The notes beneath the pieces were generated by a model that saw nothing but the letters and a program-made list of their open reading frames with translations, did no database searches and was not told the DNA's origin. 64,000 bases of DNA. Origin: Pseudomonas deceptionensis (GTDB taxonomy: Bacteria; Pseudomonadota; Gammaproteobacteria; Pseudomonadales; Pseudomonadaceae). Position numbers and translations under genes: made by a program. Where the stretch lies: assembly GCF_900106095.1 (NCBI RefSeq), contig NZ_FNUD01000002.1, positions 3,679,501 to 3,743,500 on the forward strand. Reading direction: 5' to 3'. How positions within the stretch are numbered: the first letter of the stretch is position 1; each line of letters begins with the position of its first letter. This document shows, in pieces, positions 19,128-28,190 of this stretch.

Positions 19128-20603
19128 TTATATCTGAAGATCGGCCAGACGCCACACCGACATGGCCCCGAAACACCCGGTGCCATTGACGGCGAAGGCA
19201 CTGGCCAACAGGCTGTCGGGCCGAGGATAGATCCGGCTGCTCAGGGTATAGGCACCCTCGTCGACAAACACTTCGATGGACGAGCGATCAAGAAACACCC
19301 GCAGCGCGATCCGCGTTTGCCCCGGGGCAATCGGTACACTGCGCACACCGCTCACGCCGGCTCCCGAATACTGGCGGTCGAGCACCAGGCGGCGGGCCGT
19401 CGCATCGAAATACAGCAAAGTGCGCTCCTGCCCGTCTTCACTACAGCGCAGCGCCAACCCGAAGCGCTCGGCGCTGCTGCCTTCCAGGTCCAGTTCAAGC
19501 TCAAATTCCAGCAGCGCCCCCTGAACATCGAGTACGTGACTGGCGGATGCGACCTCATCAACCTGCAACAGGGTCTGTGACTGCCTGAGTGCCACCAGCT
19601 CGCGGGCGGGTTGCATGCGCAGCCGGTCGCCGTCACGGCTCAATTCACGCGGCAGCGACAGCGCGCCACACCAGTGCTGCGCCTGGCTGGGCATAGGGCT
19701 TTCCCACATGTCCATCCAGGCCCAGAGCAGGCGGCGGCCATCGGGTGCCAGCAGTGTCTGCGCTGCATAAAAATCGTGGCCATGATCGAGCTCGTGCAGT
19801 TCACCGCTGGGGTTGAAGTGCCCGCTGTCGTCCAGCCGGCCTGTTCGATAGCTGTTCTGGTACAGGTTCCAGTTATCGTAGCCAGTGGGCTTGAGGCCTT
19901 GGGGGGAATAAAGAAAAACGTCGCAGCCGTCCAGCTCGAAAATATCCGGGCATTCCCACATATAGCCATCCTGCTCGCGCCGCCCTTGCAGCGCACAGCT
20001 CAGGTACTCCCAGTGGTGCAGGTCAGCGGAGCGATAGAGCAGCAACTGCGGGTCATCACCTTGCCGTGCGCCCAATGCCATCCACCATTGCCCGTCGCGC
20101 ATCCAGACCTTCGGGTCACGCCAATGCATGATCGAGGGGTCACCCGGCGTCTGGAGCACCACGCCGTGCTTGGTGAAGGTGATGCCGTCCGCGCTGCTGG
20201 CCAGGCATTGCACCTGACGAATCTGATCGTCATTGCGCGTTTCACCCAGCCACTGGTGCCCGGTGTAGATCAAGTACAGGGTATCGTCCGCGACCACGGC
20301 AGATCCGGAAAAACAGCCGTCCCGGTCGTAAGGTTCACTCGGCGCCAGGGCAATGGGCAGATGCTCCCAATGCACCAGATCCCGGCTTTTGGCATGCCCC
20401 CAGTGCATCGGTCCCCACTGAGCCGAATACGGGTGATGCTGGTAAAACATGTGGTATTCACCGCGAAAAAAAACCAGCCCGTTCGGGTCATTCATCCACC
20501 CGGCCGGCGGCGACAGGTGATAGCCAAGGCGATAGTCATGGCCTCGTTCAGGCAGTTTGTTTTCAATGGCGCGGTGCGCTTCATCCAACAGTGCAGCGTG
20601 CAT
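19128..20603 (-). CDS. sucrose(-6-phosphate) hydrolase / invertase, GH32
   Basis: Hydrolyses sucrose to glucose and fructose in the cytoplasm. 491 residues from the ATG at 20603, chosen because AAGGA lies 7 bases upstream; earlier in-frame ATGs fall in or beside the permease gene. GH32 catalytic residues: nucleophile D39 (WMNDPNG), transition-state stabiliser D163 (RDP) and acid/base E217 (ECPD). The C-terminal beta-sandwich is present. Paired with a proton-coupled permease and no PTS gene, it most likely acts on free sucrose, as CscA does. Confidence 0.9.
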   Translation of the reverse strand: MHAALLDEAHRAIENKLPERGHDYRLGYHLSPPAGWMNDPNGLVFFRGEYHMFYQHHPYSAQWGPMHWGHAKSRDLVHWEHLPIALAPSEPYDRDGCFSGSAVVADDTLYLIYTGHQWLGETRNDDQIRQVQCLASSADGITFTKHGVVLQTPGDPSIMHWRDPKVWMRDGQWWMALGARQGDDPQLLLYRSADLHHWEYLSCALQGRREQDGYMWECPDIFELDGCDVFLYSPQGLKPTGYDNWNLYQNSYRTGRLDDSGHFNPSGELHELDHGHDFYAAQTLLAPDGRRLLWAWMDMWESPMPSQAQHWCGALSLPRELSRDGDRLRMQPARELVALRQSQTLLQVDEVASASHVLDVQGALLEFELELDLEGSSAERFGLALRCSEDGQERTLLYFDATARRLVLDRQYSGAGVSGVRSVPIAPGQTRIALRVFLDRSSIEVFVDEGAYTLSSRIYPRPDSLLASAFAVNGTGCFGAMSVWRLADLQI

Positions 20604-20616
20604 GGTTTGGTCCTTA

Positions 20617-21903
20617 TCAGGGTTCATAACGGGTAACTGATTGAGCGATGGCGGGCAATGCCAGTGCATCCGGGAGAGCCGTTTTTTCTACGGCGCGCAC
20701 CGGGTCCGGGCGCAGCAGGTTCCAGGACAGCAACAGACAAGCCCCCACAAGCCCGGCCATCAGGATGTAAACGTTGGCAAAGCCAAACTGGTCATAACCG
20801 TAACCCACCACCGGCGACAGCAGCATGGCGGTCAGTTGCTGCGCAAAATGGAAGCCCACCAGATAGATCGAAGCAGACAGGCGCACGTCAAAGTTCAGCG
20901 AAATGTATTTGAACACCGAGACCAGCAGGATCGGCACCTCAATGGCATGCAGCATCTTGCAGGCCGCGACCGTCCAGACGTCCGTTGCCAGCCCGGAGCC
21001 CAGGATGCGCACAAACATAATGGCGCCGGCCAGGATCAATCCGTACTTGGCTCCGGTACGGCTGACCAGCCAGGGCGCCAACAACAGCAAGGCGGCTTCA
21101 ATCAGCACCTGGGATGAGTTCAAGTACCCGTAGGCACTGGTGCCCTCCTGTGGCGTGGCGAAGAAGGACGCAAAATAGACCGGGAATTGTTGCTCGTAGA
21201 TCATGTAGATCCCGCAAACCCCGGTCAGGTACACACTGAACGCCCAGAAATGCGGCATTTTAAGCAGCTGCCAAAGGTCTGCCATGCGTACCGGAGCGGC
21301 CCCGCTTTTTTGCAGGCCCGGCGGGTTGAGCCGGTTCAGGTCCAGTTGGGACAGAATCAGCAGGAACATGACCCCAGCCGCACTGCTCATGTAGAAGGCG
21401 ATGTCAGGGTCAATGTTGAAAACCACCCCCGCCACACAGGTCGCCGCAGCCCAGCCTAAAGACCCCCACATTCGGGTAGTGCCAAACTCGAACCCCATGT
21501 GACGTGACACACGCTCGGTATAGCTCTCGATCACGCCCACACCCGCAAGCATCGCGAGCGCCAGGAAAGCCGCGCCGACCACGGCGCCCAGCACCACGTT
21601 CTGGGCCAATAAATTGCCATACACGTAGATCGAAAACGGGGCGGCGGCGCAGAGCAACAGACCGATCCACACCAGCAGTTTCCTGGACAGCCCGAGCCGG
21701 TCCTGAAGCGCGCCATAAAACGGTTGAATCAACAGTGCCGCCACCGCGTTGGCGGCGAACACATACCCGGTTTCGGCACCGGAGAGACCTATGACTCGAT
21801 GGAGCCAGATAGAGAAAAGCGAATAGCTGGATGACCATGCAAAAAAGAAAAAAAACAGCAAACCACTGATAAGCCAATACTCGCGCTTGACCGTCTGTTG
21901 CAT
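20617..21903 (-). CDS. MFS oligosaccharide:H+ symporter, probable sucrose permease (CscB/LacY family)
   Basis: 428 residues, 12 membrane helices. LacY-family signatures are the N-terminal YWLISGLLFFFFFAWSSSYSLFSIWL, the loop QDRLGLSRKLL after helix 2 and GFEFGTTRMWGSLGWA around helix 5. It imports sucrose with protons for the hydrolase encoded 13 bases downstream in the same operon. The substrate is inferred from that pairing. Confidence 0.85.
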   Translation of the reverse strand: MQQTVKREYWLISGLLFFFFFAWSSSYSLFSIWLHRVIGLSGAETGYVFAANAVAALLIQPFYGALQDRLGLSRKLLVWIGLLLCAAAPFSIYVYGNLLAQNVVLGAVVGAAFLALAMLAGVGVIESYTERVSRHMGFEFGTTRMWGSLGWAAATCVAGVVFNIDPDIAFYMSSAAGVMFLLILSQLDLNRLNPPGLQKSGAAPVRMADLWQLLKMPHFWAFSVYLTGVCGIYMIYEQQFPVYFASFFATPQEGTSAYGYLNSSQVLIEAALLLLAPWLVSRTGAKYGLILAGAIMFVRILGSGLATDVWTVAACKMLHAIEVPILLVSVFKYISLNFDVRLSASIYLVGFHFAQQLTAMLLSPVVGYGYDQFGFANVYILMAGLVGACLLLSWNLLRPDPVRAVEKTALPDALALPAIAQSVTRYEP

Positions 21904-21929
21904 GTGATGCCCCTCTTATTTTTATTTAA

Positions 21930-21941
21930 GTTAACGTTAAC
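21930..21941. promoter_or_regulatory. LacI-type operator upstream of the sucrose permease gene
   Basis: GTTAACGTTAAC is a 12-bp perfect palindrome 26 bases upstream of the permease ATG. It has the central CG and TTAA arms typical of LacI/GalR-family sites (ScrR, CscR, CcpA-like). No LacI-family gene is found in the window, so the regulator must be encoded elsewhere. Confidence 0.55.
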
Positions 21942-22030
21942 ATCGCAGCTTCATTACGCGGGGCAAACGCGGCGCTGTCAAGGATTTCCAGTGGACGTGG
22001 CTGCGGGAAGCAGCCTGTGTAGACGTGGTA

Positions 22031-22351
22031 TCAGGCAGCAACTTGCGGTTTGCGGCTGAACCCGTCGATCACGATATACAACAGCGGGCCTATGGCGACG
22101 AAAACCGCCGTCAGCAGAAAATAAGGCACCAGGGAAACAAGCGAGCGGCCTTTGGCGCGGGCATCCCGATACATCCACACGCAGGCCATGGCCGCGAGCA
22201 GATAAAGATCAATGACGACCTGAGCCGTGTCCGGGCTCGACATCAGCCCAAGACCGAACGCAACAAGCGACTGGTCGGCCTGCAACATCGTGCCTGCCGT
22301 ATACAAGGAGAAACCCAGCAATGCCGCGAGGGCGATATAAGGTCGGTTCAT
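22031..22351 (-). CDS. DUF2834-type small membrane protein
   Basis: 106 residues from the ATG at 22351, with GGAAG upstream. Three hydrophobic segments are visible: an N-terminal one, one around DLYLLAAMACVWMYRDARAK, and one around YFLLTAVFVAIGPLLYIVID. The middle W-Y-R-D-A-R pattern is that of DUF2834 proteins. Inner-membrane location is inferred; function unknown. Confidence 0.6.
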   Translation of the reverse strand: MNRPYIALAALLGFSLYTAGTMLQADQSLVAFGLGLMSSPDTAQVVIDLYLLAAMACVWMYRDARAKGRSLVSLVPYFLLTAVFVAIGPLLYIVIDGFSRKPQVAA

Positions 22352-22472
22352 GTCGTCTTCCAATAAGGCTGAAGCGGGTGATAAGTACGGACACGTTAGT
22401 GATACTTTTGCCCCTTCAGCAATGACCTCACAGGTCATGGACTCAGCCCCCCGGTACTGCCAGAGTTAACCC

Positions 22473-23294
22473 ATGAACAGCCGACCTTTCCCCCACACGA
22501 CGCCCCCGAGCACAGGCGGCTCGCAACTGCGCCTGCTACGCCGTCAGGCCAGGTTGAGCCAGCTGGATCTGGCCTTGATCACGGGCATTTCCCAACGCCA
22601 TCTGAGCTGTATCGAGACGGGCCGCGCCAGGCCAGGCCCCGGCACGCTGCACAACCTGTTGATGGCGCTTGAAGTGCCACTCGAGCAGTGCAACAGCGTG
22701 TTCCTCGCGTGCGGCTATGCTCCGCGCTACGAGGCCACCCCGCTCTCTTCACCGGCGATGGACGCCGTGCGTGACGCCATCACTCATGTACTTCACGCCA
22801 ACAACCCCGCCCCGGCGATTGTGCTGGGCAGCCACTGGGAAGTTCTGGCGGCCAACGCCAGCACCCGTGTGCTGTTCGATCTGGTCGGGTTGCCCGCAGA
22901 CTCGGCACAAGGGCTGAACCTGCTGGTTACGCTGCTGCAACCCGGGGGGCTGGGCGACCACTTGATCAACCCGGAGGAGATACGCAGCCTTGCCTGGCAG
23001 AGGGCAACGCGAGAAGCGCTGGACAACCCTGTGCTGGCAAGCCTGGTGCAAACCCTCACAGCTCCGGACTCCCCGCCCGCAGTGGCCGGTGAACTGCCCC
23101 CGCTGGTGTTGACCCGGATTCGAACCCCCCAGGGCGAGCTGAATTTCATGTCGACCTTCACCACGTTCGGCATGCCGCTCGACATCACGATGGCCTCGTT
23201 ACGTATCGAGCATTTGATCCCTGCCGACGCGAACACCTGGCAGATCATGACGACGGCCTACGAGCAGTCATCCCGCCCCCTCACAGATGCCTGA
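22473..23294 (+). CDS. XRE-family regulator with MmyB-like ligand domain
   Basis: 273 residues. The N-terminal HTH (about residues 18-72) reads LRLLRRQARLSQLDLALITGISQRHLSCIETGRARP. The C-terminal ~180 residues are the MmyB-type PAS-like domain, with HWEVLAANASTRVLFD and the late FTTFGMPLDITMASLRIE. Such proteins often bind fatty-acid-like ligands and control an adjacent oxidoreductase gene, but no such target is beside it. Its 3' end overlaps that of azlD by 14 bases, tail to tail. Confidence 0.82.
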   Translation: MNSRPFPHTTPPSTGGSQLRLLRRQARLSQLDLALITGISQRHLSCIETGRARPGPGTLHNLLMALEVPLEQCNSVFLACGYAPRYEATPLSSPAMDAVRDAITHVLHANNPAPAIVLGSHWEVLAANASTRVLFDLVGLPADSAQGLNLLVTLLQPGGLGDHLINPEEIRSLAWQRATREALDNPVLASLVQTLTAPDSPPAVAGELPPLVLTRIRTPQGELNFMSTFTTFGMPLDITMASLRIEHLIPADANTWQIMTTAYEQSSRPLTDA

Positions 23295-23589
23295 ACACCG
23301 CTGCCGCAACCACGCCTGCGGCAATCGCGGGCAAGGGCTTCTTGAGTAACAGCATCACGACGGCCGTGGTCAGCAAGGCGAGCCGCGCGCCGTTATCGCC
23401 GTTAAGCGCCAGGGGCGCCAGAAGGGCCACCAGCACTGAACCCGACATCGCGCTGATAAATTGCTGTACCCGATAGTTGATGGGCACAAAGGACATCACG
23501 AAAACACCCCCCAGGCGCGTGATCAGGGTAACCACGGCCATGATCAGGATGATGATAAAGGTGCCGTAACCTGCGCTATCAATGCTCAT
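23281..23589 (-). CDS. azlD: branched-chain amino acid exporter small subunit AzlD
   Basis: 102 residues with four hydrophobic segments. It has the AzlD pattern VVTLITRLGGVFVM near the N-terminus and KKPLPAIAAGVVAAAVFR at the end. The start at 23589 lies 11 bases inside the end of azlC, so the two are coupled. Together AzlCD exports branched-chain or similar amino acids. Confidence 0.85.
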   Translation of the reverse strand: MSIDSAGYGTFIIILIMAVVTLITRLGGVFVMSFVPINYRVQQFISAMSGSVLVALLAPLALNGDNGARLALLTTAVVMLLLKKPLPAIAAGVVAAAVFRHL

Positions 23590-24295
23590 GCTTCTTCTCC
23601 ATCCATACCGCACCCAGCAGGCCGCCGGCCAACGCCCCGACAACCACATGGCTGTTTTCAGGCAAGTACCGGTACGCCAGCAGTGACGACACGGCTGCCA
23701 CGCTCCAGATGATCAGCATGCGCAGATTCTTTTGCCCCCCGACCACCATGGCCAGCAGGAAGCAGCCCATCACCATGTCCAGCCCCAGGCTCACCGGGTC
23801 CTGGATCTCGCTGCCAAAATACACGCCCAGCCAACTGCCCAGCACCCATGCGGCCCACAAGGCAATGCCACCGCCCAATATCAGGCCTACACCCGATTTG
23901 CCGCTGTTGAATGCCTGCATCGACATTGCCCAGTTGGCGTCCGAGATGACCATCATCACCCCGTAGCGCTTGGCCCGGGGAAGCTCGCGCAACCAGGGAT
24001 ACAGAGTCGCTCCCATCAAAAGATGCCGGGCATTGATCGCGAAAACCGTCACGATCAACGGAACAACGGGGACCTGCGCGCCCCACAGGTCCAGCGCCGC
24101 AAACTGCGACGCACCGGCAAAAACCAGGGTGCTCATCAGCAGGCTCGCCCCGTCGTCCAGCCCGGTCTGGGCGGCAGCAAGACCGAAGGCCACCCCGAAC
24201 ACCACCACAAACAGGGAAATGGGCAACAGTTGCTTGAAGCCCCCCCATACTTCGCTCCAATCCAGTTCGATCGGGCTCTTATCACGACTCAACAA
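23579..24295 (-). CDS. azlC: branched-chain amino acid exporter large subunit AzlC
   Basis: 238 residues, AzlC family: LLPISLFVVVFGVAFGLAAAQTG, FAGASQFAALDLW and INARHLLMGATLYPWL are characteristic. The start is unusual. The only suitable codon is TTG (24295, followed by another TTG), 8 bases after a strong AGGAGG. The nearby ATG is out of frame and stops after three codons. Expected inner-membrane protein working with AzlD. Confidence 0.87.
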   Translation of the reverse strand: MLSRDKSPIELDWSEVWGGFKQLLPISLFVVVFGVAFGLAAAQTGLDDGASLLMSTLVFAGASQFAALDLWGAQVPVVPLIVTVFAINARHLLMGATLYPWLRELPRAKRYGVMMVISDANWAMSMQAFNSGKSGVGLILGGGIALWAAWVLGSWLGVYFGSEIQDPVSLGLDMVMGCFLLAMVVGGQKNLRMLIIWSVAAVSSLLAYRYLPENSHVVVGALAGGLLGAVWMEKKHEH

Positions 24296-24418
24296 AGCAT
24301 CCCCTCCTCTGTGCCACGACCTGCTGTTTTATTGTCAGTATTTTTGGAGGTTGAATTTAATCCAGAAAAGCAGGTAAGTGTTACAAGTTGCCGCCACTGT
24401 TGTGGTTTTCCCAGACTG

Positions 24419-24793
24419 TTGATTGAGGAACTTGCCATCAAAGCCTTATCCATCGTGCACCCGGGAGGGAGCCGCATAGCCTGCGGCGAGAAAACCCTTG
24501 AAGTACGGCGCTGGCACCCAGAGCTGGAGCCTTTTGAGGACTTGCTGATTGTTGAAAACCGGCGGTTTCTTCATCTGGACGGTGAAGAAGATGCCGAGGG
24601 GATGGCCGTGGCAATCGTGCGTGTCAAAGCGGTACGCCCGTTTGTGCTCGCCGACATGCCCGCTGCCTGTGGCAACTATTTCGAAGAGGGCTGGCTTGCA
24701 TGGGAGCTGCAGGACGTCAGGCCCCTCACGCCGCCGGTGCGCATGCGCGCGGCACGGGGCATTTACGAAGCTGACCCGCAGCCGGCTCAATAA
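24419..24793 (+). CDS. ASCH-domain protein, start codon uncertain
   Basis: About 124 residues if the TTG at 24419 is used. The segment AIKALSIVHPGGSRIACGEKTLEVRRW is the ASCH signature, with a KALSI strand and the G-E-K-T-x-E-x-R motif. It is followed by PFEDLLIVENRRF and the late FEEGWLAWELQDVRPL. ASCH is a small beta-barrel RNA-binding or hydrolase fold (YqfB-like). The frame is open upstream for a long way but contains no ATG near the domain, so this may be a non-ATG start or a gene that has lost its 5' end. It is divergent from azlC. Confidence 0.6.
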   Translation: MIEELAIKALSIVHPGGSRIACGEKTLEVRRWHPELEPFEDLLIVENRRFLHLDGEEDAEGMAVAIVRVKAVRPFVLADMPAACGNYFEEGWLAWELQDVRPLTPPVRMRAARGIYEADPQPAQ

Positions 24794-24815
24794 CCCGCGC
24801 CTAGGGTCTGGACAC

Positions 24816-25862
24816 TCAGCCCATCAACCCCACAACCCGGTGCCGGGAAACGCTGGACTGGCTTTGCACCAGTTGCGCCACCCGCATGTAGTCAGTGCCC
24901 TGCCCTTTGCCCTGCTCAAACACACGCCCGGCAAAGTCATGGGCCCAGCGCTTTTCATCCTTGCTCTCGTGGCGGTTGATCTGTTCCTTGACGTGGCCCT
25001 GACGCTGGTTGAGCTGCTCAATGACGCCATTGACCCGCACCAGCCCCTTGTCCACCGTGTCCAGCAGCTTGCGCAGCTCGGGGCGGCTCACGTTCTGCGG
25101 GGCAATCAGCGGCGCGCCCAGCAGGTTCTCTTCCTTGCTTTGCACCGGCGTAAAACCGCCCTTGTCGAAGAGTTTGCCTTCACCCTGAATCGACATCTGG
25201 CCCCTGAGCTTGCCCCACTGCGACTCGGCAGCCGAGAAGCGCAATTGCGCCCCGTCGGTGACCTCGGCATGCAACCCAGCCTGGGCCAGGCTGGTGTTGA
25301 AACGGCGCAGGATCTGGCTGTTGCTCATGTCATCGTCCAGCACCACGGCTATCGGCCCCGCCATATGCCGGCCAGCGCTGAACAACAGGGTTTCGTTGCC
25401 GGACGCCTGAACGTTGCTCATCGACTCAAGGCCCTGGATGCTGAACCGGCTGCGCAAGGGCTGATCCAGGTTCAGGCCCAGTTGGGCATCGACACTGGCT
25501 GCCGACAAGCGGCTACGGTTTTCCAGCAGGTCGTTGAGGTGCTTGACTGAACGGCCAAGGGTCTCGCTGTCCAGAGTGCCCTTGCTTGCACCATTGAGGC
25601 TGCGCCCCAGATCACGCTTGAAGCTGCTCAACTGCTCGGTCACCCGGGTCAGATACTGGTGCGCCGACTGGATCGACGAGGACTGCTGGTTCAGCTGCAA
25701 GCTCAAACCGGCCATTTTGCCCGGTTGCCGGGCCGGCGGCTGAACCTGCTGCAACGTGGGGGTGCGCACCCGCTGTCGGGGAACGGTATCGCGCAATTGA
25801 GCCTGGGTGCGCATGCCCAGGTCATAGGAGGCAATGGCAGAGCGTTCGTTAACAACTTTCAT
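24816..25862 (-). CDS. lateral flagellar hook-associated protein, LafW-like
   Basis: 348 residues, ATG at 25862, directly after flgL (22 bases) as the last gene of the flgB operon. This is the place lafW occupies after lfgL in E. coli Flag-2. Predicted mostly helical and Gln/Ser/Arg-rich, with a helical segment SIQSAHQYLTRVTEQLSSFKRDLG and no signal peptide. The identity rests on position more than on motifs. It does not look like a flagellin, FliD or FlgK. Confidence 0.55.
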   Translation of the reverse strand: MKVVNERSAIASYDLGMRTQAQLRDTVPRQRVRTPTLQQVQPPARQPGKMAGLSLQLNQQSSSIQSAHQYLTRVTEQLSSFKRDLGRSLNGASKGTLDSETLGRSVKHLNDLLENRSRLSAASVDAQLGLNLDQPLRSRFSIQGLESMSNVQASGNETLLFSAGRHMAGPIAVVLDDDMSNSQILRRFNTSLAQAGLHAEVTDGAQLRFSAAESQWGKLRGQMSIQGEGKLFDKGGFTPVQSKEENLLGAPLIAPQNVSRPELRKLLDTVDKGLVRVNGVIEQLNQRQGHVKEQINRHESKDEKRWAHDFAGRVFEQGKGQGTDYMRVAQLVQSQSSVSRHRVVGLMG

Positions 25863-25884
25863 CAATAGCTATCCGGAATCTGGT

Positions 25885-26790
25885 TTACATCAGGTCAAAC
25901 AGGGAGACGGCCGCCACCCGGGTGTAGACCTTCTGGCTGGCTTGCATCGCCAGCTCATAGCCGCTGACTTGCAAGAACGCCCCGCCCAGGTCCAGCTGCG
26001 ACAGATCGCCCTGGATTTTCTGGTTGACCAGCGATACATCGGCGTTGCCATTACCCAGCAGCGTCAGGGTGTTTTGCCGCCCGCCCAGATCGGTAATGGC
26101 CCCCATCACCCGGCCGTGTGTCAGGTCCAGTTGCTCCAGCGTGCTTTTGAGCAGGTCGCGGGTAGCCGGGTCATTGGGTGCGGTTTTCAAGCTTTTGACC
26201 AGGGTGTGCAGATCATTCAGCAAGTCGGCATCGGCCCCCAGGATCTCCTTGGCCGTAACGTTGTCATCCATCAACACGCCATTGCCGACTACCGCCTGGC
26301 GATGCTGATCGTTGCCGGTGACGCTGTAGGTCCCGGTCACCGGGTCGAAGGTCACGGCCGGTGTATTGTTGAGCGTGCCGGAAAACAGATAGTTGCCCGA
26401 TTCATCCCTGGCGTTGAAGTTGCTCATGAGGCTCTGCTCCAGGCTCGACATTTCGCTGGCGATGGCCGAGAGGTCCTCGCCACTGTTGCTGTCGTTACTG
26501 GCCCATAGCAGCAGGTCCCGGATACTGAGCAGGGTGTCCGAGCCGGATTTCAAATAGGTTTCCTGTGCACCCAGGCCATCCGAAACCTTGCCGATGTTGA
26601 GGTTGTACTGCCCCAGGCTGGCCTGCTCGCGCTCGATGCGCATCAGGCGGGCACTGGCAATCGGATCGTCCGATGGCACTTGAATCCGCAGGCCACTGCC
26701 GATCTGCGCTTGCAACTTGCCAATGGCTTGCGCATTGCGGTTCATGTTGGCGTGCATCAGGGCACTGGTTTGCGCGTTGGAAATTCGCAT
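25885..26790 (-). CDS. flgL: flagellar hook-filament junction protein FlgL (lateral)
   Basis: 301 residues. Flagellin-like N-terminus MRISNAQTSALMHANMNRNAQAI with IGSGLRIQVPSDDPIASARL, and matching C-terminal helix ASQKVYTRVAAVSLFDLM. A central domain includes DESGNYLFSGT, usual in FlgL. It forms the junction between FlgK and the filament. Follows flgK by 35 bases. Confidence 0.93.
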   Translation of the reverse strand: MRISNAQTSALMHANMNRNAQAIGKLQAQIGSGLRIQVPSDDPIASARLMRIEREQASLGQYNLNIGKVSDGLGAQETYLKSGSDTLLSIRDLLLWASNDSNSGEDLSAIASEMSSLEQSLMSNFNARDESGNYLFSGTLNNTPAVTFDPVTGTYSVTGNDQHRQAVVGNGVLMDDNVTAKEILGADADLLNDLHTLVKSLKTAPNDPATRDLLKSTLEQLDLTHGRVMGAITDLGGRQNTLTLLGNGNADVSLVNQKIQGDLSQLDLGGAFLQVSGYELAMQASQKVYTRVAAVSLFDLM

Positions 26791-26825
26791 GGTCTTACCT
26801 GTCCTTAAATCGGGGCGCTGATGCT

Positions 26826-28190
26826 TCAGACAGCAGCAAGAATGGTGTCGAAAATCGCGTTGGCCGTCTGAATGACCTTCATGTTGGCCTGCAACGCCTT
26901 GTTGTAGTCCATCACCGACTGGGCTTCTTCGGTGTCGTTGACCGCACTGACACTGTCGCGCTGGCTCTGCGCCTGCTCGGCCACGGTGCCGGCGGACTTG
27001 AGGTCAGCCTGGTTCTGCCGGCTGGCACTGGCCACATCCCCCAGCATGCCGCTGTAGGCTTCACTCAAGGTCACAGAGCTGCCGCCCACCGTCACAGGCT
27101 TGTTTTTCAGGTCGATCAGGGCCAGCAGCACTTCATTGTTGCCGCTTTCGCCAGCCACGCCGGACAACGCCAGCTGTTCGGGTTTCAAATCGTTCATTTG
27201 CAACAGGCCGGTGCTGCTGTTGGGGTTGAAGGTCAATAACGCCTGGCCCGGATTCCCGGCCAGATCGAAGCCGGTGGCCAGGGTGCCATTGACCATGGTC
27301 ACCAGCGCTCCGGCCATTTCCTTGAGGTTTTCACGGGCCGGTAACAGGTTGTTGTGTTCAACCTCGTAGAGCCCGCCGAACGCGCCGCCCATGTTGTCCT
27401 GGCGCAACGGGAAGCTGGTACCGGCAAAGCTGAGCGCCACTTCCTGCTGGCCTGCGGCATTGAGGCTCATCGACAGTTGACCGGCGGTTTTACCCGACAC
27501 CAGAGGCTGACCGTTGGCCAGGGACACGTTAAGGCCTCCGTCACGACCCTCAGTGACACGGATGTCAGCGTATTTGCTCAACTCACCCACCAACTGTTCG
27601 CGGTGGTCACGCAAGGCCGCCGTGTTGTTGCCGGTGGATTCGGCCTGGATGATTTTCTGGTTGATCAGGGCCAGGTTGTTGGTCAGGCCATTGATTTCCG
27701 TGCTCATGGCCGAACGTTGCTCATGCAGTGCCTTGAGCTGGTTATCAATGTTGGAATTGAGCCCGTTGAAACGCTGCGTGAGGTTTTTCATCTCAGACAG
27801 GATCTGCTGGCGCATCGGGATATCGCCCGGGCTGCTACTGGCCGCGCTCAGCGCCGCATAAAAGTTATTGAGCCCGGTACTCAGGTTGGAGCCCTCGCCC
27901 GACATCACGCCTTCGAGTGAACTCAGGTAATCCTGGCCTGCCTGGTAGTAGTTCATGTCGGTGGTGGCGCGCCACAATTGCTGGGTCTTGAACTCATCGC
28001 TCATGCGCTTTACGCCAATCACGCTGACACCGCCACCCGCCTGCTGGCCTTGCCCGCCAACCGATCCCATGACCGTGGTCAGGCGGCTGTAGCCCGGGGT
28101 GTACATGTTTGCGACGTTCTGGGCAGCACCGTTGAGCGCGATTTGCGCGGCGGATACGCCGGAATAGCCAATCTGACTCATCATGCTCAT
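26826..28190 (-). CDS. flgK: flagellar hook-associated protein FlgK (lateral)
   Basis: 454 residues, short for FlgK (E. coli 547), in line with lateral systems. Start has GYSGVSAAQIALNGAAQNVANMYTPGYSR, the rod/hook-family signature, and the C-terminus SVMDYNKALQANMKVIQTANAIFDTIL is typical. It makes the first hook-filament junction ring. Its ATG overlaps the flgJ stop. Confidence 0.93.
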   Translation of the reverse strand: MSMMSQIGYSGVSAAQIALNGAAQNVANMYTPGYSRLTTVMGSVGGQGQQAGGGVSVIGVKRMSDEFKTQQLWRATTDMNYYQAGQDYLSSLEGVMSGEGSNLSTGLNNFYAALSAASSSPGDIPMRQQILSEMKNLTQRFNGLNSNIDNQLKALHEQRSAMSTEINGLTNNLALINQKIIQAESTGNNTAALRDHREQLVGELSKYADIRVTEGRDGGLNVSLANGQPLVSGKTAGQLSMSLNAAGQQEVALSFAGTSFPLRQDNMGGAFGGLYEVEHNNLLPARENLKEMAGALVTMVNGTLATGFDLAGNPGQALLTFNPNSSTGLLQMNDLKPEQLALSGVAGESGNNEVLLALIDLKNKPVTVGGSSVTLSEAYSGMLGDVASASRQNQADLKSAGTVAEQAQSQRDSVSAVNDTEEAQSVMDYNKALQANMKVIQTANAIFDTILAAV

